The notes beneath the pieces are model-generated. The model was not told the DNA's origin. It did not search any database and was given only the letters and a program-made list of their open reading frames with translations. A stretch of DNA of 64,000 bases from Microvirga rosea (GTDB lineage Bacteria; Pseudomonadota; Alphaproteobacteria; Rhizobiales; Beijerinckiaceae). The first letter of the stretch is position 1. The number at the start of each line of letters is the position of its first letter. The position numbers and the translations under genes were made by a program. Below are positions 32,747-41,400 of the stretch, piece by piece. The DNA lies in NCBI RefSeq assembly GCF_020595095.1, contig NZ_JAJDOP010000010.1, forward strand, positions 34,707 through 98,706, given 5' to 3'.

Positions 32747-34558
32747 ATGATCCAGCAGAAGAAGCGCGGGGACGCGACCCGCGATGTCCTGAATTTCACT
32801 TTCCGTCATTGGCGCCGTGAACCACGTTTCGTCGTTCTCATCGTCGTGACCATGATGGCGTCCACACTGGCCGACGTCTTCATGCCGGTTTTCGCAGGAC
32901 GCCTCGTCGATGCGATCTCCCTTGGAGGCAGCGACCGCGATGCTGCTTTGGCGAATGCCGTAACGGCATTTATGGCCATGACAGGGCTCGGCCTGGTCAT
33001 GGTCGTCATGCGCCATCTCGCGTTCTACGGAATCGTCGAGCTGACCTTGCGGGTCATGTCCCGGGTCGCCCAGGATGCATTCGCTCGCGTGCAGCGGTTT
33101 TCGACGGATTGGCACGCGAACAGCTTCGCCGGCTCGACGGTCCGGAAGATCACGCGCGGCATGTGGGCGCTGGATCTTCTGCACGACACGATCCTGCTGG
33201 CTTTGCTGCCGTCATTGGTCGTGCTGATCGGGTCGATGGTCGTGCTTGGTCTGCATTGGCCGATCATGGGAATCGTCATTGCGATCGGCACGGTCGGCTA
33301 TATCACGATGACGGCTCTCCTATCGACGCTGTACGTTGCCCCTGCCGCGCGATTGGCGAACGCATGGGACACGAAGGTTGGAGGCACGCTCGCCGATGCT
33401 CTGAGCTGCAACGCGGTCGTAAAGGCCTTCGGCGCCGAGACCCGCGAGGACACGCGACTGACGAGGGTTCTGGCGAAATGGCAGAACCGGACCCAGCGCA
33501 TCTGGAAGCGTGGCACGAACAGCGGCACGATGCAGCTGGTTGCCCTTCTGCTCATTCGGGCCGCAATCATCGGGACTGCTCTCTGGCTGTGGTGGCAGGG
33601 TCAGGCGTCGGCCGGCGATCTCGCCTATGTGATTACGACCTACTTCGTCATTCACGGCTATCTGCGTGACGTGGGCATGCACATCAACAACCTGCGCCGC
33701 TCCGTGAACGACATGGAGGAACTGGTCGCGATCCATGCGGAGCCCATCGGTATCGATGATCGTCCGTCTGCACCCGCCATACGCATCGCGCGGGGCGTGA
33801 TCGCCTTCGATCATGTGCTGTTCCACTATGCCGGACATGAGACACCGCTCTACCGGGACCTGTCCTTGACCATCGCGGCGGGAGAGCGCGTGGGTCTCGT
33901 CGGGCCTTCGGGATCCGGCAAGACGACCCTCGTGAAGCTCATTCAGCGGCTCTATGACGTGTCCGGCGGACGCATCTTGATCGACGGGCAGGATATCGCT
34001 GCCGTGCAGCAGGCATCCCTGAGAGCGCAGATCGCCATTGTTCAGCAGGAACCAATCCTTTTCCACAGGACCCTTGCCGAGAATATCGCCTATGCGCGTC
34101 CCGGCGCCTCGATGGCGGAGATTGAGCGAGCCGCAAGGCTTGCCAATGCGCATGACTTTATCATGCACCTGCCGAAAGCCTATGGAACGCTTGTGGGCGA
34201 GCGCGGCGTGAAGCTGTCGGGCGGAGAGCGGCAGCGGGTGGCGATTGCACGCGCCTTCCTGGCCGATGCACCGATTCTGATCCTCGATGAGGCAACCTCA
34301 GCCCTCGACTCGGAATCGGAGATGCTGATCCAGCAGGCCATGGAGCGCCTGATGGAAGGCCGGACCTCCATCGTGATCGCGCATCGGCTCTCGACGGTTC
34401 GCGCCCTCGACCGGATCCTTGTGTTCGACAAGGGTCGTATCGTCGAGGAGGGAACGCATATAAGCCTCTACCAAAGAAGAGGCCTTTACCGCCGCCTCTG
34501 CGATCACCAGGGTCTCGACTTCGGAAGGGCGGAACGTCAGGAGCAGGCGGCAGAGTAG
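32747..34558 (+). CDS. ABC transporter, fused permease/ATPase (exporter half-transporter)
   Basis: A type IV half-exporter, 603 residues from ATG 32747 (ATG 32696 in frame adds 17 polar residues). About six membrane helices occupy residues 30-320 (FVVLIVVTMMASTLADVFMP onward). The nucleotide-binding domain follows, with Walker A LVGPSGSGKTTLV, Q-loop IAIVQQEPILF, signature VKLSGGERQRVAIARAF, Walker B APILILDEATSALD and the H-loop histidine in IVIAHRLST. It should work as a homodimer exporting lipids or drugs. The leader ORF and hairpin upstream hint at inducible expression. The substrate is unknown. Confidence 0.93.
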   Translation: MIQQKKRGDATRDVLNFTFRHWRREPRFVVLIVVTMMASTLADVFMPVFAGRLVDAISLGGSDRDAALANAVTAFMAMTGLGLVMVVMRHLAFYGIVELTLRVMSRVAQDAFARVQRFSTDWHANSFAGSTVRKITRGMWALDLLHDTILLALLPSLVVLIGSMVVLGLHWPIMGIVIAIGTVGYITMTALLSTLYVAPAARLANAWDTKVGGTLADALSCNAVVKAFGAETREDTRLTRVLAKWQNRTQRIWKRGTNSGTMQLVALLLIRAAIIGTALWLWWQGQASAGDLAYVITTYFVIHGYLRDVGMHINNLRRSVNDMEELVAIHAEPIGIDDRPSAPAIRIARGVIAFDHVLFHYAGHETPLYRDLSLTIAAGERVGLVGPSGSGKTTLVKLIQRLYDVSGGRILIDGQDIAAVQQASLRAQIAIVQQEPILFHRTLAENIAYARPGASMAEIERAARLANAHDFIMHLPKAYGTLVGERGVKLSGGERQRVAIARAFLADAPILILDEATSALDSESEMLIQQAMERLMEGRTSIVIAHRLSTVRALDRILVFDKGRIVEEGTHISLYQRRGLYRRLCDHQGLDFGRAERQEQAAE

Positions 34559-34562
34559 TCGG

Positions 34563-35972
34563 TCAGGGACTGCAGATGATCGGCACGACGGAGGCCTTGA
34601 CGACATTGACGAGATCGGCGGCGCTCAGGACGGGCGCCGCCGTATTCGTTCGCGATTGGATAAACCCGGGAAAAGCGTCGTTCAGGGCGGCGGATGAAAC
34701 CATGGGGTAGGGCGCGCTCGGGATGATTCCTGCAATCTTGCGCGGATTGGCAGGAAGAGGCTGCACCAGTCCAACCAGAGCGCCATTCTGGCCGAAGATG
34801 GGAGCGCCATCGGCTCCGGGTTGCAGGGCGGCCGTAATCATGGAGCCGTCGGCGAGCGTTCCGGCGACAGTCACCAATTGCGGCCCGTTTCCATCGTTGT
34901 TGAACGCCAGCACGACCGCTCGTTGTCCTGCTTCCACGCTTGTATCGGCCGCCAGCGGTACCTGTTTGGCGTTGAGGTCCTGCGCGGTTTCCAACAGGAA
35001 GGGGCCTTTTCCTTTGACCTGTTGCACCTTCAAGCCGCCAACGCGCAGATCCTTGCATTGCCCGACGGGAGCCGCGGTGAAGACTTGTCGCGGCGCAACG
35101 GCAAGGCCGGTGCCGAAGGGGGGCTGTCCACTGACGACGGCCGACGGCTGAGCAGGAGGGGTGACGGCTGTGGATGCGACCGCAGGCGCGGCGGAGGACG
35201 GAAACGGCACGAAGGCGTTGGCGATAGCCACGACGAGGCGATCGAGCTGAGCGGCGACGGACTTGTCGTATCCGATGGAAAACGCCCGTATTCCCGGTGG
35301 ACCGCCGGCATACCGGGAGTAGAACTTGCCTGTGGGTGTTTCTCCGGCAATGACGAAAAAGTCCGCTTTGAGCACCTTGTAGCTGACGATCCGGCCGGGA
35401 GTCTTGATGGCAACGTTGCGATCATAGAGAGATTGCAGCGTCGAATCCGGGGGAGCGACCCGCGTGTCGAGGGTAATCTTGCCGTCCTGGCTCTGCCACC
35501 GGGTGCCGCCGTTCGGATTATCGCCTTGCTTCGGGAGGAGCTTGAGCGGGACGCCGATCTGGACCCCGGTCCTGGCATCGGTGACGATGTCGAATCCGAC
35601 TGAACTACGGATGTTTCGCGCATTCGCCTGCAGGGCGCTGCGATCTGCGGCGCTCAGTGTCCCTGTCGCCTGGCGGCCGTTTCTCGTCTGGTACGCCGAG
35701 ATCGCATCGAAGGTCTGCCGGCCGAATGTCCCATCCGCTGCGCCGCTATAGTCGCCGGACCAGATCAGATTTTCCTGGACCGCCTTGCGGTCGGCTTCGG
35801 AAAGAGCCTCGAAGGCGGCACGTGCCGCGTCTAGCGCCGCCGCAGCCGCCGGATCGGCGGTCCGGGCCGGGGTTCCAGCCTGTGCCTGGACTTCACTCCA
35901 CGGCGCCTGTCCCGTATATGCCGAAAGAAGCGCGCAAAAGTAGAAGGCTCGGCGCAATCGGGCGCATTTCAT
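34563..35972 (-). CDS. Secreted peptidoglycan-binding-like protein with inactive trypsin-like domain
   Basis: A 469-residue exported protein. The signal peptide is at about residues 1-31 (AFYFCALLSAYTG...EVQAQA). A peptidoglycan-binding-1-like helical region at about 55-112 (AVQENLIWSGDYSGAADGTFGRQTFDAISAYQ) is followed by a middle domain and a proline-rich linker. From about residue 285 a trypsin-like fold begins (FGTGLAVAPRQVFTAAPVGQCKDLRV, then PGADGAPIFGQNGALVGLV). In active enzymes these read TAAH and GxSGxP. Here the histidine is Pro302 and the nucleophile serine is Asp388, so it should be a pseudoprotease that binds rather than cuts. It is convergent with the exporter gene. Confidence 0.82.
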   Translation of the reverse strand: MKCARLRRAFYFCALLSAYTGQAPWSEVQAQAGTPARTADPAAAAALDAARAAFEALSEADRKAVQENLIWSGDYSGAADGTFGRQTFDAISAYQTRNGRQATGTLSAADRSALQANARNIRSSVGFDIVTDARTGVQIGVPLKLLPKQGDNPNGGTRWQSQDGKITLDTRVAPPDSTLQSLYDRNVAIKTPGRIVSYKVLKADFFVIAGETPTGKFYSRYAGGPPGIRAFSIGYDKSVAAQLDRLVVAIANAFVPFPSSAAPAVASTAVTPPAQPSAVVSGQPPFGTGLAVAPRQVFTAAPVGQCKDLRVGGLKVQQVKGKGPFLLETAQDLNAKQVPLAADTSVEAGQRAVVLAFNNDGNGPQLVTVAGTLADGSMITAALQPGADGAPIFGQNGALVGLVQPLPANPRKIAGIIPSAPYPMVSSAALNDAFPGFIQSRTNTAAPVLSAADLVNVVKASVVPIICSP

Positions 35973-36044
35973 CTGGCATCTCCCCTATCGGTCGGATTAT
36001 TTTCGCAGAGCCAGCCTTCAAAAACCAGATCACGGAATGCGACC

Positions 36045-36458
36045 ATGAGATTTTCTGCTGCCCTCGTCGGCTTGGGGTTCCTCTTTGCCTCGGACGTTGC
36101 CCAGGCCCAGTTCATGCCGGAGGGGCCCTGCACCAACGAGACATCGACCTATGCCCAAAGCGAATGTTTGGACAAGGCCTTGAAGGTGGCGGATGGCGAG
36201 CTGAACGCCGTTTATAAAAAGGCGCAGGCCTCGATCGACAAAAGCGATATGATGAACGCGGATCAGCGGAAGAGCTGGAAACAGGCGCTTCAGAAAGCCC
36301 AACGCGCCTGGGTTGCGTTCCGCGACGCGGATTGCGGCGAGCCGGTCGGCTACGAGTGGTCCCAGGGCACCGGCATGGGCCCTGCCACGCTCGCCTGCAA
36401 TCTCGAGAAAACGAAGATCAGGGCCCAGGAACTCACCGCCCGTTATCTCAATCGCTAG
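36045..36458 (+). CDS. Lysozyme inhibitor LprI family protein (DUF1311)
   Basis: A 137-residue secreted protein with a signal peptide (cleavage near AQA-QF). The DUF1311/LprI domain has conserved cysteines in CTNETSTYAQSECLDKAL, DADCGEPV and LACNLEKTKIRAQELTARY. The central WKQALQKAQRAWVAFRDADC is the family signature. The named member inhibits lysozyme in mycobacteria; most others are uncharacterised periplasmic proteins. It lies divergent from the pseudoprotease gene, with a 72-base gap between starts. Confidence 0.9.
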   Translation: MRFSAALVGLGFLFASDVAQAQFMPEGPCTNETSTYAQSECLDKALKVADGELNAVYKKAQASIDKSDMMNADQRKSWKQALQKAQRAWVAFRDADCGEPVGYEWSQGTGMGPATLACNLEKTKIRAQELTARYLNR

Positions 36459-36496
36459 GCCGCTTTATCTCTTTGACACCCTTGGGGCCTCGTGAC

Positions 36497-36524
36497 AAAC
36501 CACGGCCCATCTGGCCCGTGGTTT
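36497..36524 (+). terminator. Hairpin after the LprI-family gene
   Basis: AAACCACGG (36497-36505) pairs perfectly with CCGTGGTTT (36516-36524), a nine-base stem with T-rich 3' arm, located 38 bases after the LprI stop and just before the GTG start of the channel gene. The A/T ends of the stem are typical of bidirectional intrinsic terminators. Confidence 0.6.
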
Positions 36525-36528
36525 CATC

Positions 36529-38328
36529 GTGATTGCCTTTTCACCCTTACAGTTGCTCAATCATCCACGGCTTCAGGCGCTGATCCGACGCCGGGAGGTG
36601 CCGTTCGTGATGCTGGCGGCCTTCGTTGGCGTCCTTGCGGGGATCATTGTCTCGGCAATGGGTTTCGTGACGCGGCTCCTCCACAGCGTCCTTTTCGACA
36701 TTTCCTTGACGGACAACCTGAGTGCGTTGTCCGAACTCAAGCCAGGTCAAGCGCTGGTGCCGGCGATAGGCGGATGCCTCGTCGGCCTGAGCGCTTGGCT
36801 GGTTTCCCGGTACCGAACGACCCACCTCGTCGACCCGATCGAGGCCAATGCCCTTCACGGAGGGCGATTGTCCCTGAGCGACAGCGTGATCGTCGGGGCT
36901 CAGACGATCCTGTCCAACGGCTTCGGTGCTTCCGTCGGCTTGGAGGCGGGCTATACGCAGATGGGATCCGGGATCGCCTCCTGGGGGGCTCGCCAGCTGA
37001 ACCTTCGCCGGAGCGACGTTCGGGTCCTGGTCGGCTGTGGCGCGGCCGGAGCCATAGCGTCGGCATTCAACGCACCGTTCACGGGGGCGTTCTACGGCTT
37101 CGAGCTGATCATCGGGGTCTATTCGGTTGCGACGGTCGCCCCGGTGATGGCCGCAACTCTAGCCGCGGTCCTGGTGACCCAGCTTTTCCACACGGCGCCG
37201 AACCTGATCGAAGTCCCTCCGATTCCGGAGCTATCGGCCGCCGATTACTTTCCCTTCCTGATCCTCGGACTTGTCGCAGGGGCGATCTCGGTCGGCATCA
37301 TGCGGCTTGTGACGCTGGTCGAGCGAGCGTTTGTCAGAACGGGCTGTCCGCCGGTCTTCAGGCCCGCGGTCGGGGGATTTGCGGTCGGGGGCCTTGCGCT
37401 CTTCGTGCCTCAGGTTCTGTCGGCCGGGCACGGAGCCCTGCATATTCAGCTCGAGGCCGGCCTCGGCCTTGGCGCATTGGTGCTCCTTTTCGCCGCAAAG
37501 GTTGCAGCGTCCGCCGTGTCGCTCGGATCAGGCTTTCGCGGCGGGCTGTTCTTTGCCTCTCTCCTGCTCGGGGCCCTTCTCGGCAAGATCTTTGCCATCG
37601 TGGCAGGGCCCGTCATGCCGCTGGTGGTCGACCCCGTGGTGTCCGCCATCGTGGGCATGGCATCGCTCGCGGTCGGAATCGTCGGCGGACCTCTGACGAT
37701 TACCTTCCTGGCTCTTGAAACGACAGGTGATCTGGCGATCAGCGGTATCGTTCTGACAGCCTCGATCATGGCCGCCATCGTGGTGCGCCAAACGTTCGGC
37801 TATTCCTTTTCGACATGGCGCCTTCACCTTCGCGGGGAGACCATTCGAAGCGCCCAGGATGTGGGCTGGCTGCGCAACCTCACGGTCGGCCGGATGATGC
37901 GACGCGACGTGAAGACCATCCAGGTACCTACGACCTTGGCGGATTTTCGGCGCAAATTTCCCCTCGGGTCCGCTCAACGGGTCGTTGCCGCCGACGAGGA
38001 CGGGCACTATGCGGGCATCGTTCTCGTGCCCGAGGCCTATGCGGCGGAGCTGGACGTGGATGCTGAGACGAGCATCGCGCAGTTTCTCCGTTACCGGGAC
38101 GACATGCTGGTTCCCGCCATGAACGTGAAGGAGGCCGCCAGCATCTTCGATCAGAGCCAGAGCGAAGAACTCGCCGTGGTCGACAATGCCCGCAACCGGA
38201 AAGTCCTTGGCCTTTTGACGGAGAGCCACCTTCTTCGCCGCTACAGCGAGGAGCTCGACAAGGCTCATCGTGGCGCCTTGGGCGAAGAGACCGTGAATGA
38301 AAGCGTGGGAAAGGAGCGCCAGGGCTGA
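36529..38328 (+). CDS. ClC-family chloride channel/transporter with CBS pair
   Basis: A 599-residue ClC protein with about eleven membrane-spanning segments up to residue 440. The selectivity regions are recognisable: FGASVGLEAGYTQMG (gating-glutamate motif, normally GREGP), SAFNAPFTGAFYGFELI and GSGFRGGLFFASLLLGALLG. The C-terminal cytoplasmic part from about residue 450 has two CBS-like segments (VGRMMRRDVKTIQVPTTL; MLVPAMNVKEAASIFDQSQSEELAVVDNARNRKVLGLL). The start is GTG 36529, close to a terminator hairpin; a later start is possible. It moves chloride, perhaps in exchange for protons, across the inner membrane. Confidence 0.9.
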   Translation: MIAFSPLQLLNHPRLQALIRRREVPFVMLAAFVGVLAGIIVSAMGFVTRLLHSVLFDISLTDNLSALSELKPGQALVPAIGGCLVGLSAWLVSRYRTTHLVDPIEANALHGGRLSLSDSVIVGAQTILSNGFGASVGLEAGYTQMGSGIASWGARQLNLRRSDVRVLVGCGAAGAIASAFNAPFTGAFYGFELIIGVYSVATVAPVMAATLAAVLVTQLFHTAPNLIEVPPIPELSAADYFPFLILGLVAGAISVGIMRLVTLVERAFVRTGCPPVFRPAVGGFAVGGLALFVPQVLSAGHGALHIQLEAGLGLGALVLLFAAKVAASAVSLGSGFRGGLFFASLLLGALLGKIFAIVAGPVMPLVVDPVVSAIVGMASLAVGIVGGPLTITFLALETTGDLAISGIVLTASIMAAIVVRQTFGYSFSTWRLHLRGETIRSAQDVGWLRNLTVGRMMRRDVKTIQVPTTLADFRRKFPLGSAQRVVAADEDGHYAGIVLVPEAYAAELDVDAETSIAQFLRYRDDMLVPAMNVKEAASIFDQSQSEELAVVDNARNRKVLGLLTESHLLRRYSEELDKAHRGALGEETVNESVGKERQG

Positions 38329-38406
38329 GCGTCCCTATCGGCGATCTTGGTTCCGTCCTGCCGTGATGCTAGGCTCAAGCATTGCTAAGGGGCAGGGGAG
38401 ATTCCG

Positions 38407-41400
38407 GTGATGCGTCACTTGGTTCGCGCGCTGATCGTTGTTGCCGGATTGGTTTCGGGGGCTCTCCCGCTGCAGGCCCAGCAGCCGCTGAAGTCCTACG
38501 TGAACGAGGAGCTTGCCAGCCAGGCCATCCGGCTCGAGCAGGAGCTCAAGAAAGAAGGCACCGGCAGGGCCTCCGACGGGACAGGTCCTGTCCTGCGCCG
38601 CAAAGGCGAGGCTCAGCTGAATCTGGGTCTTGCCAATCAGGCTCTCGGCTTCTTCACGTCCGCCATTGCGGTTGAACCCGGTGCTTTCGCGAACTGGTCC
38701 GGATATGTCCGGGCAGCATTGGCCGTCGATCCCGGAAACGACTGGCAAGCACGGGAAAAATTGCAGAACCGCCGCCTGGCTGCCGCCTTCGCGGCTTATC
38801 AGAAAGCGGCCGGGCCCGCCGATGAAGCGGCCGCTTTGGCTCTTCTCGGCCAAGTCTATGCGGCACAGGAGATGTGGCGGCCGTCGCTCAATGCTTATGC
38901 GGCCAGCCTCAAGCTCAAGGACGATCCGTCCGTGCGGGCGGTCTATGAGCCACTTCGCGAAGAGCACGGCTTCAGAATTCTCGACTTCAAGGTCGACTCG
39001 GACTCGGCCTCACCGCGCGTATGCTTCCAGTTTTCCGATCCTCTCGCGGCAGGAAAGGTTGATTTCGCGCCGTTTGTCGCGGTTTCTGGAAATGCCAATG
39101 CGGCGGTTTCCGCGGAGGGATCGCAGCTCTGCGTCGATGGTCTGAAGCACAGCGAGCGATATGCTCTCGTGGTGCGGCAAGGCCTGCCCTCGGCCGTGGG
39201 AGAAAATCTCCTGACATCGGCCGACTACGAGATCTATGTGCGGGATCGTTCGCCGCAGGCGAGATTTACGGGCCGCAACTACGTTCTGCCCAGCACGGGC
39301 CAGGAGGGAATTCCCGTCGTCTCGGTCAACACCCGGAAGGTGGATGTCGAGGTCTATCGAATTGGCGACCGCAGCTTGTTGCCGACAGTCCGTTCCTATG
39401 ACTTTCTCGGCCAGCTTTCCCGTTATTCCGCTGCAGAAATCGGGCGGGAAAAGGGCGTCAAGATCTGGAACGGCACGCTCGAAACCGCAAGCGACCTCAA
39501 CCGTGATGTGATCACTGCGTTCCCGGTCATTGACGCGGTCGGCAAACTCGAGCCCGGCATCTATGTGATGACGGCCAAGCCCAATGACGGAGGTCCAAGC
39601 AGCAGTGCCGGGGATGACGATTACGGGAACATTGCCACGCAATGGTTCGTCGTTTCCGATCTTGGTCTTACGGCCTTTACAGGCAAGGGAGGCGTGCAAG
39701 CTTTCGTTCGCTCCCTTGCGACCGCCGAACCCCGTGCGGACGTGGAGATCCGGCTGATCGCCCGCAACAATGAGGTGCTTGCAACAAGGAAAACCGACGC
39801 TTCCGGCGTTGCTCAGTTCGACCCGGGTCTTGCGCGAGGCGAAGGCGGGATGGCGCCGGGTCTTCTCGTGGCCACGACAGGTTCCGATTACGGTTTCCTC
39901 GATCTTGGTTCCGCAGCGTTCGATTTGAGTGATCGTGGTGTCAAAGGTCGAACAGTCCCAGGTTCCGTCGATGTCTATCTGTATACCGAGCGGGGTGTTT
40001 ATCGCACCGGCGAGACGGTGGCCCTGACGGCTCTGTTGCGGGATGTCAAAGGCATCGCCGTTCCGGGCATCCCCCTGACACTCGTCGTCCGGCGGCCGGA
40101 CGGCGTTGAATATCGCCGTGCCCTCGTCGAGGACCAGGGGCTCGGGGGCAGGGCCCTTTCCATCCCGATCCTTCCGGGCTCCTTGAGGGGGACTTGGCGT
40201 GTCGCGGCTTACACGGATCCAAAGGGACCTTTGATCGGAGAAACAAGTTTCCTGGTCGAGGACTACGTCCCCGAGCGACTGGAGCTGACCCTGACCCCCA
40301 AGGTCGCAGCCCTGGTGCCGGGACAGCCCGCGCCGATCGACCTGTCTGCCCGGTATCTTTACGGCGCTCCGGGTTCGGATCTCGCAGTGACGGGCGAGGT
40401 CACGGTCGCCGCAGCCTCTAGTAACGGCATCAAGGGGCTGGAGGGCTACACCACCGGTCTTGACGACGAATCCATCGAGGCTGCAACCGTCGAGATCGAG
40501 CAAACCGCAACAACGGATGCGCAAGGCCGCGCCAGCCTGCAAATTCCGGTCCAGAGCATCGCGGCTCCGCGCCCCCTGGAAGGGCGCTTCACGCTACGGA
40601 TTGCCGAGCCCGGAGGGCGGGCCATCGAGCGCAGCATAACGCTGCCGATTCTGCCCAAGGGACCGGTGGTCGCCGTTCGCAAGAACTTTTCCGGACAACT
40701 CGGCGAGGGCGCGAACGCGACCTTCGACATTGTGCTGGCGGATCCGTCAGGCAAGCGGCTGGCGAGCGGCAATGTCGGATGGAGCCTTTATAAGATCGAG
40801 CGGCGCTACCAATGGTATAATTCGGACGGACGCTGGACCTATGAGCCGGTGAAGAACACGAAACGCGTTGCGGACGGGCGCCTCGACGTGAAGCCGGATG
40901 CGATAGCGCGTATCACGGCGCCGGTGGAATGGGGGACGTACAGGCTGGACGTGAGTGCCGCGGATCTCGGGGAGACGGCACAAACGAGCCTGTCCTTCAC
41001 GGTCGGGTGGTCCGGCGATCAGACAGCCGACACGCCGGATCTTCTCGATATGTCCTTGGACAGGACAAGCTACCGCGCGGGCGACAGCATGAGGCTTCAC
41101 CTCAATCCTCGGTTCGCCGGCAAGGCGACCCTCGCGGTTGTCAGCGACCGCGTTCATGACATTCGGGTCGTGAATGTTGCGGCGGGCGGGACGGACGTCA
41201 ATGTGCCGGTGAAGGCCGAGTGGGGGCCCGGCGCCTATATGGTCGTCATGGCCCATCGCCCTCTCGACCAGGCCGCGCGCCGCATGCCGGGCCGTGCGCT
41301 CGGCACCGCATGGTTCGAGATCGATCGGGAGGCCCGCGCCTTGTCGGTCAACCTCAACGCTCCCGATAAAATCAGACCGCGCGGGTCGCTCAGCCTGCCG

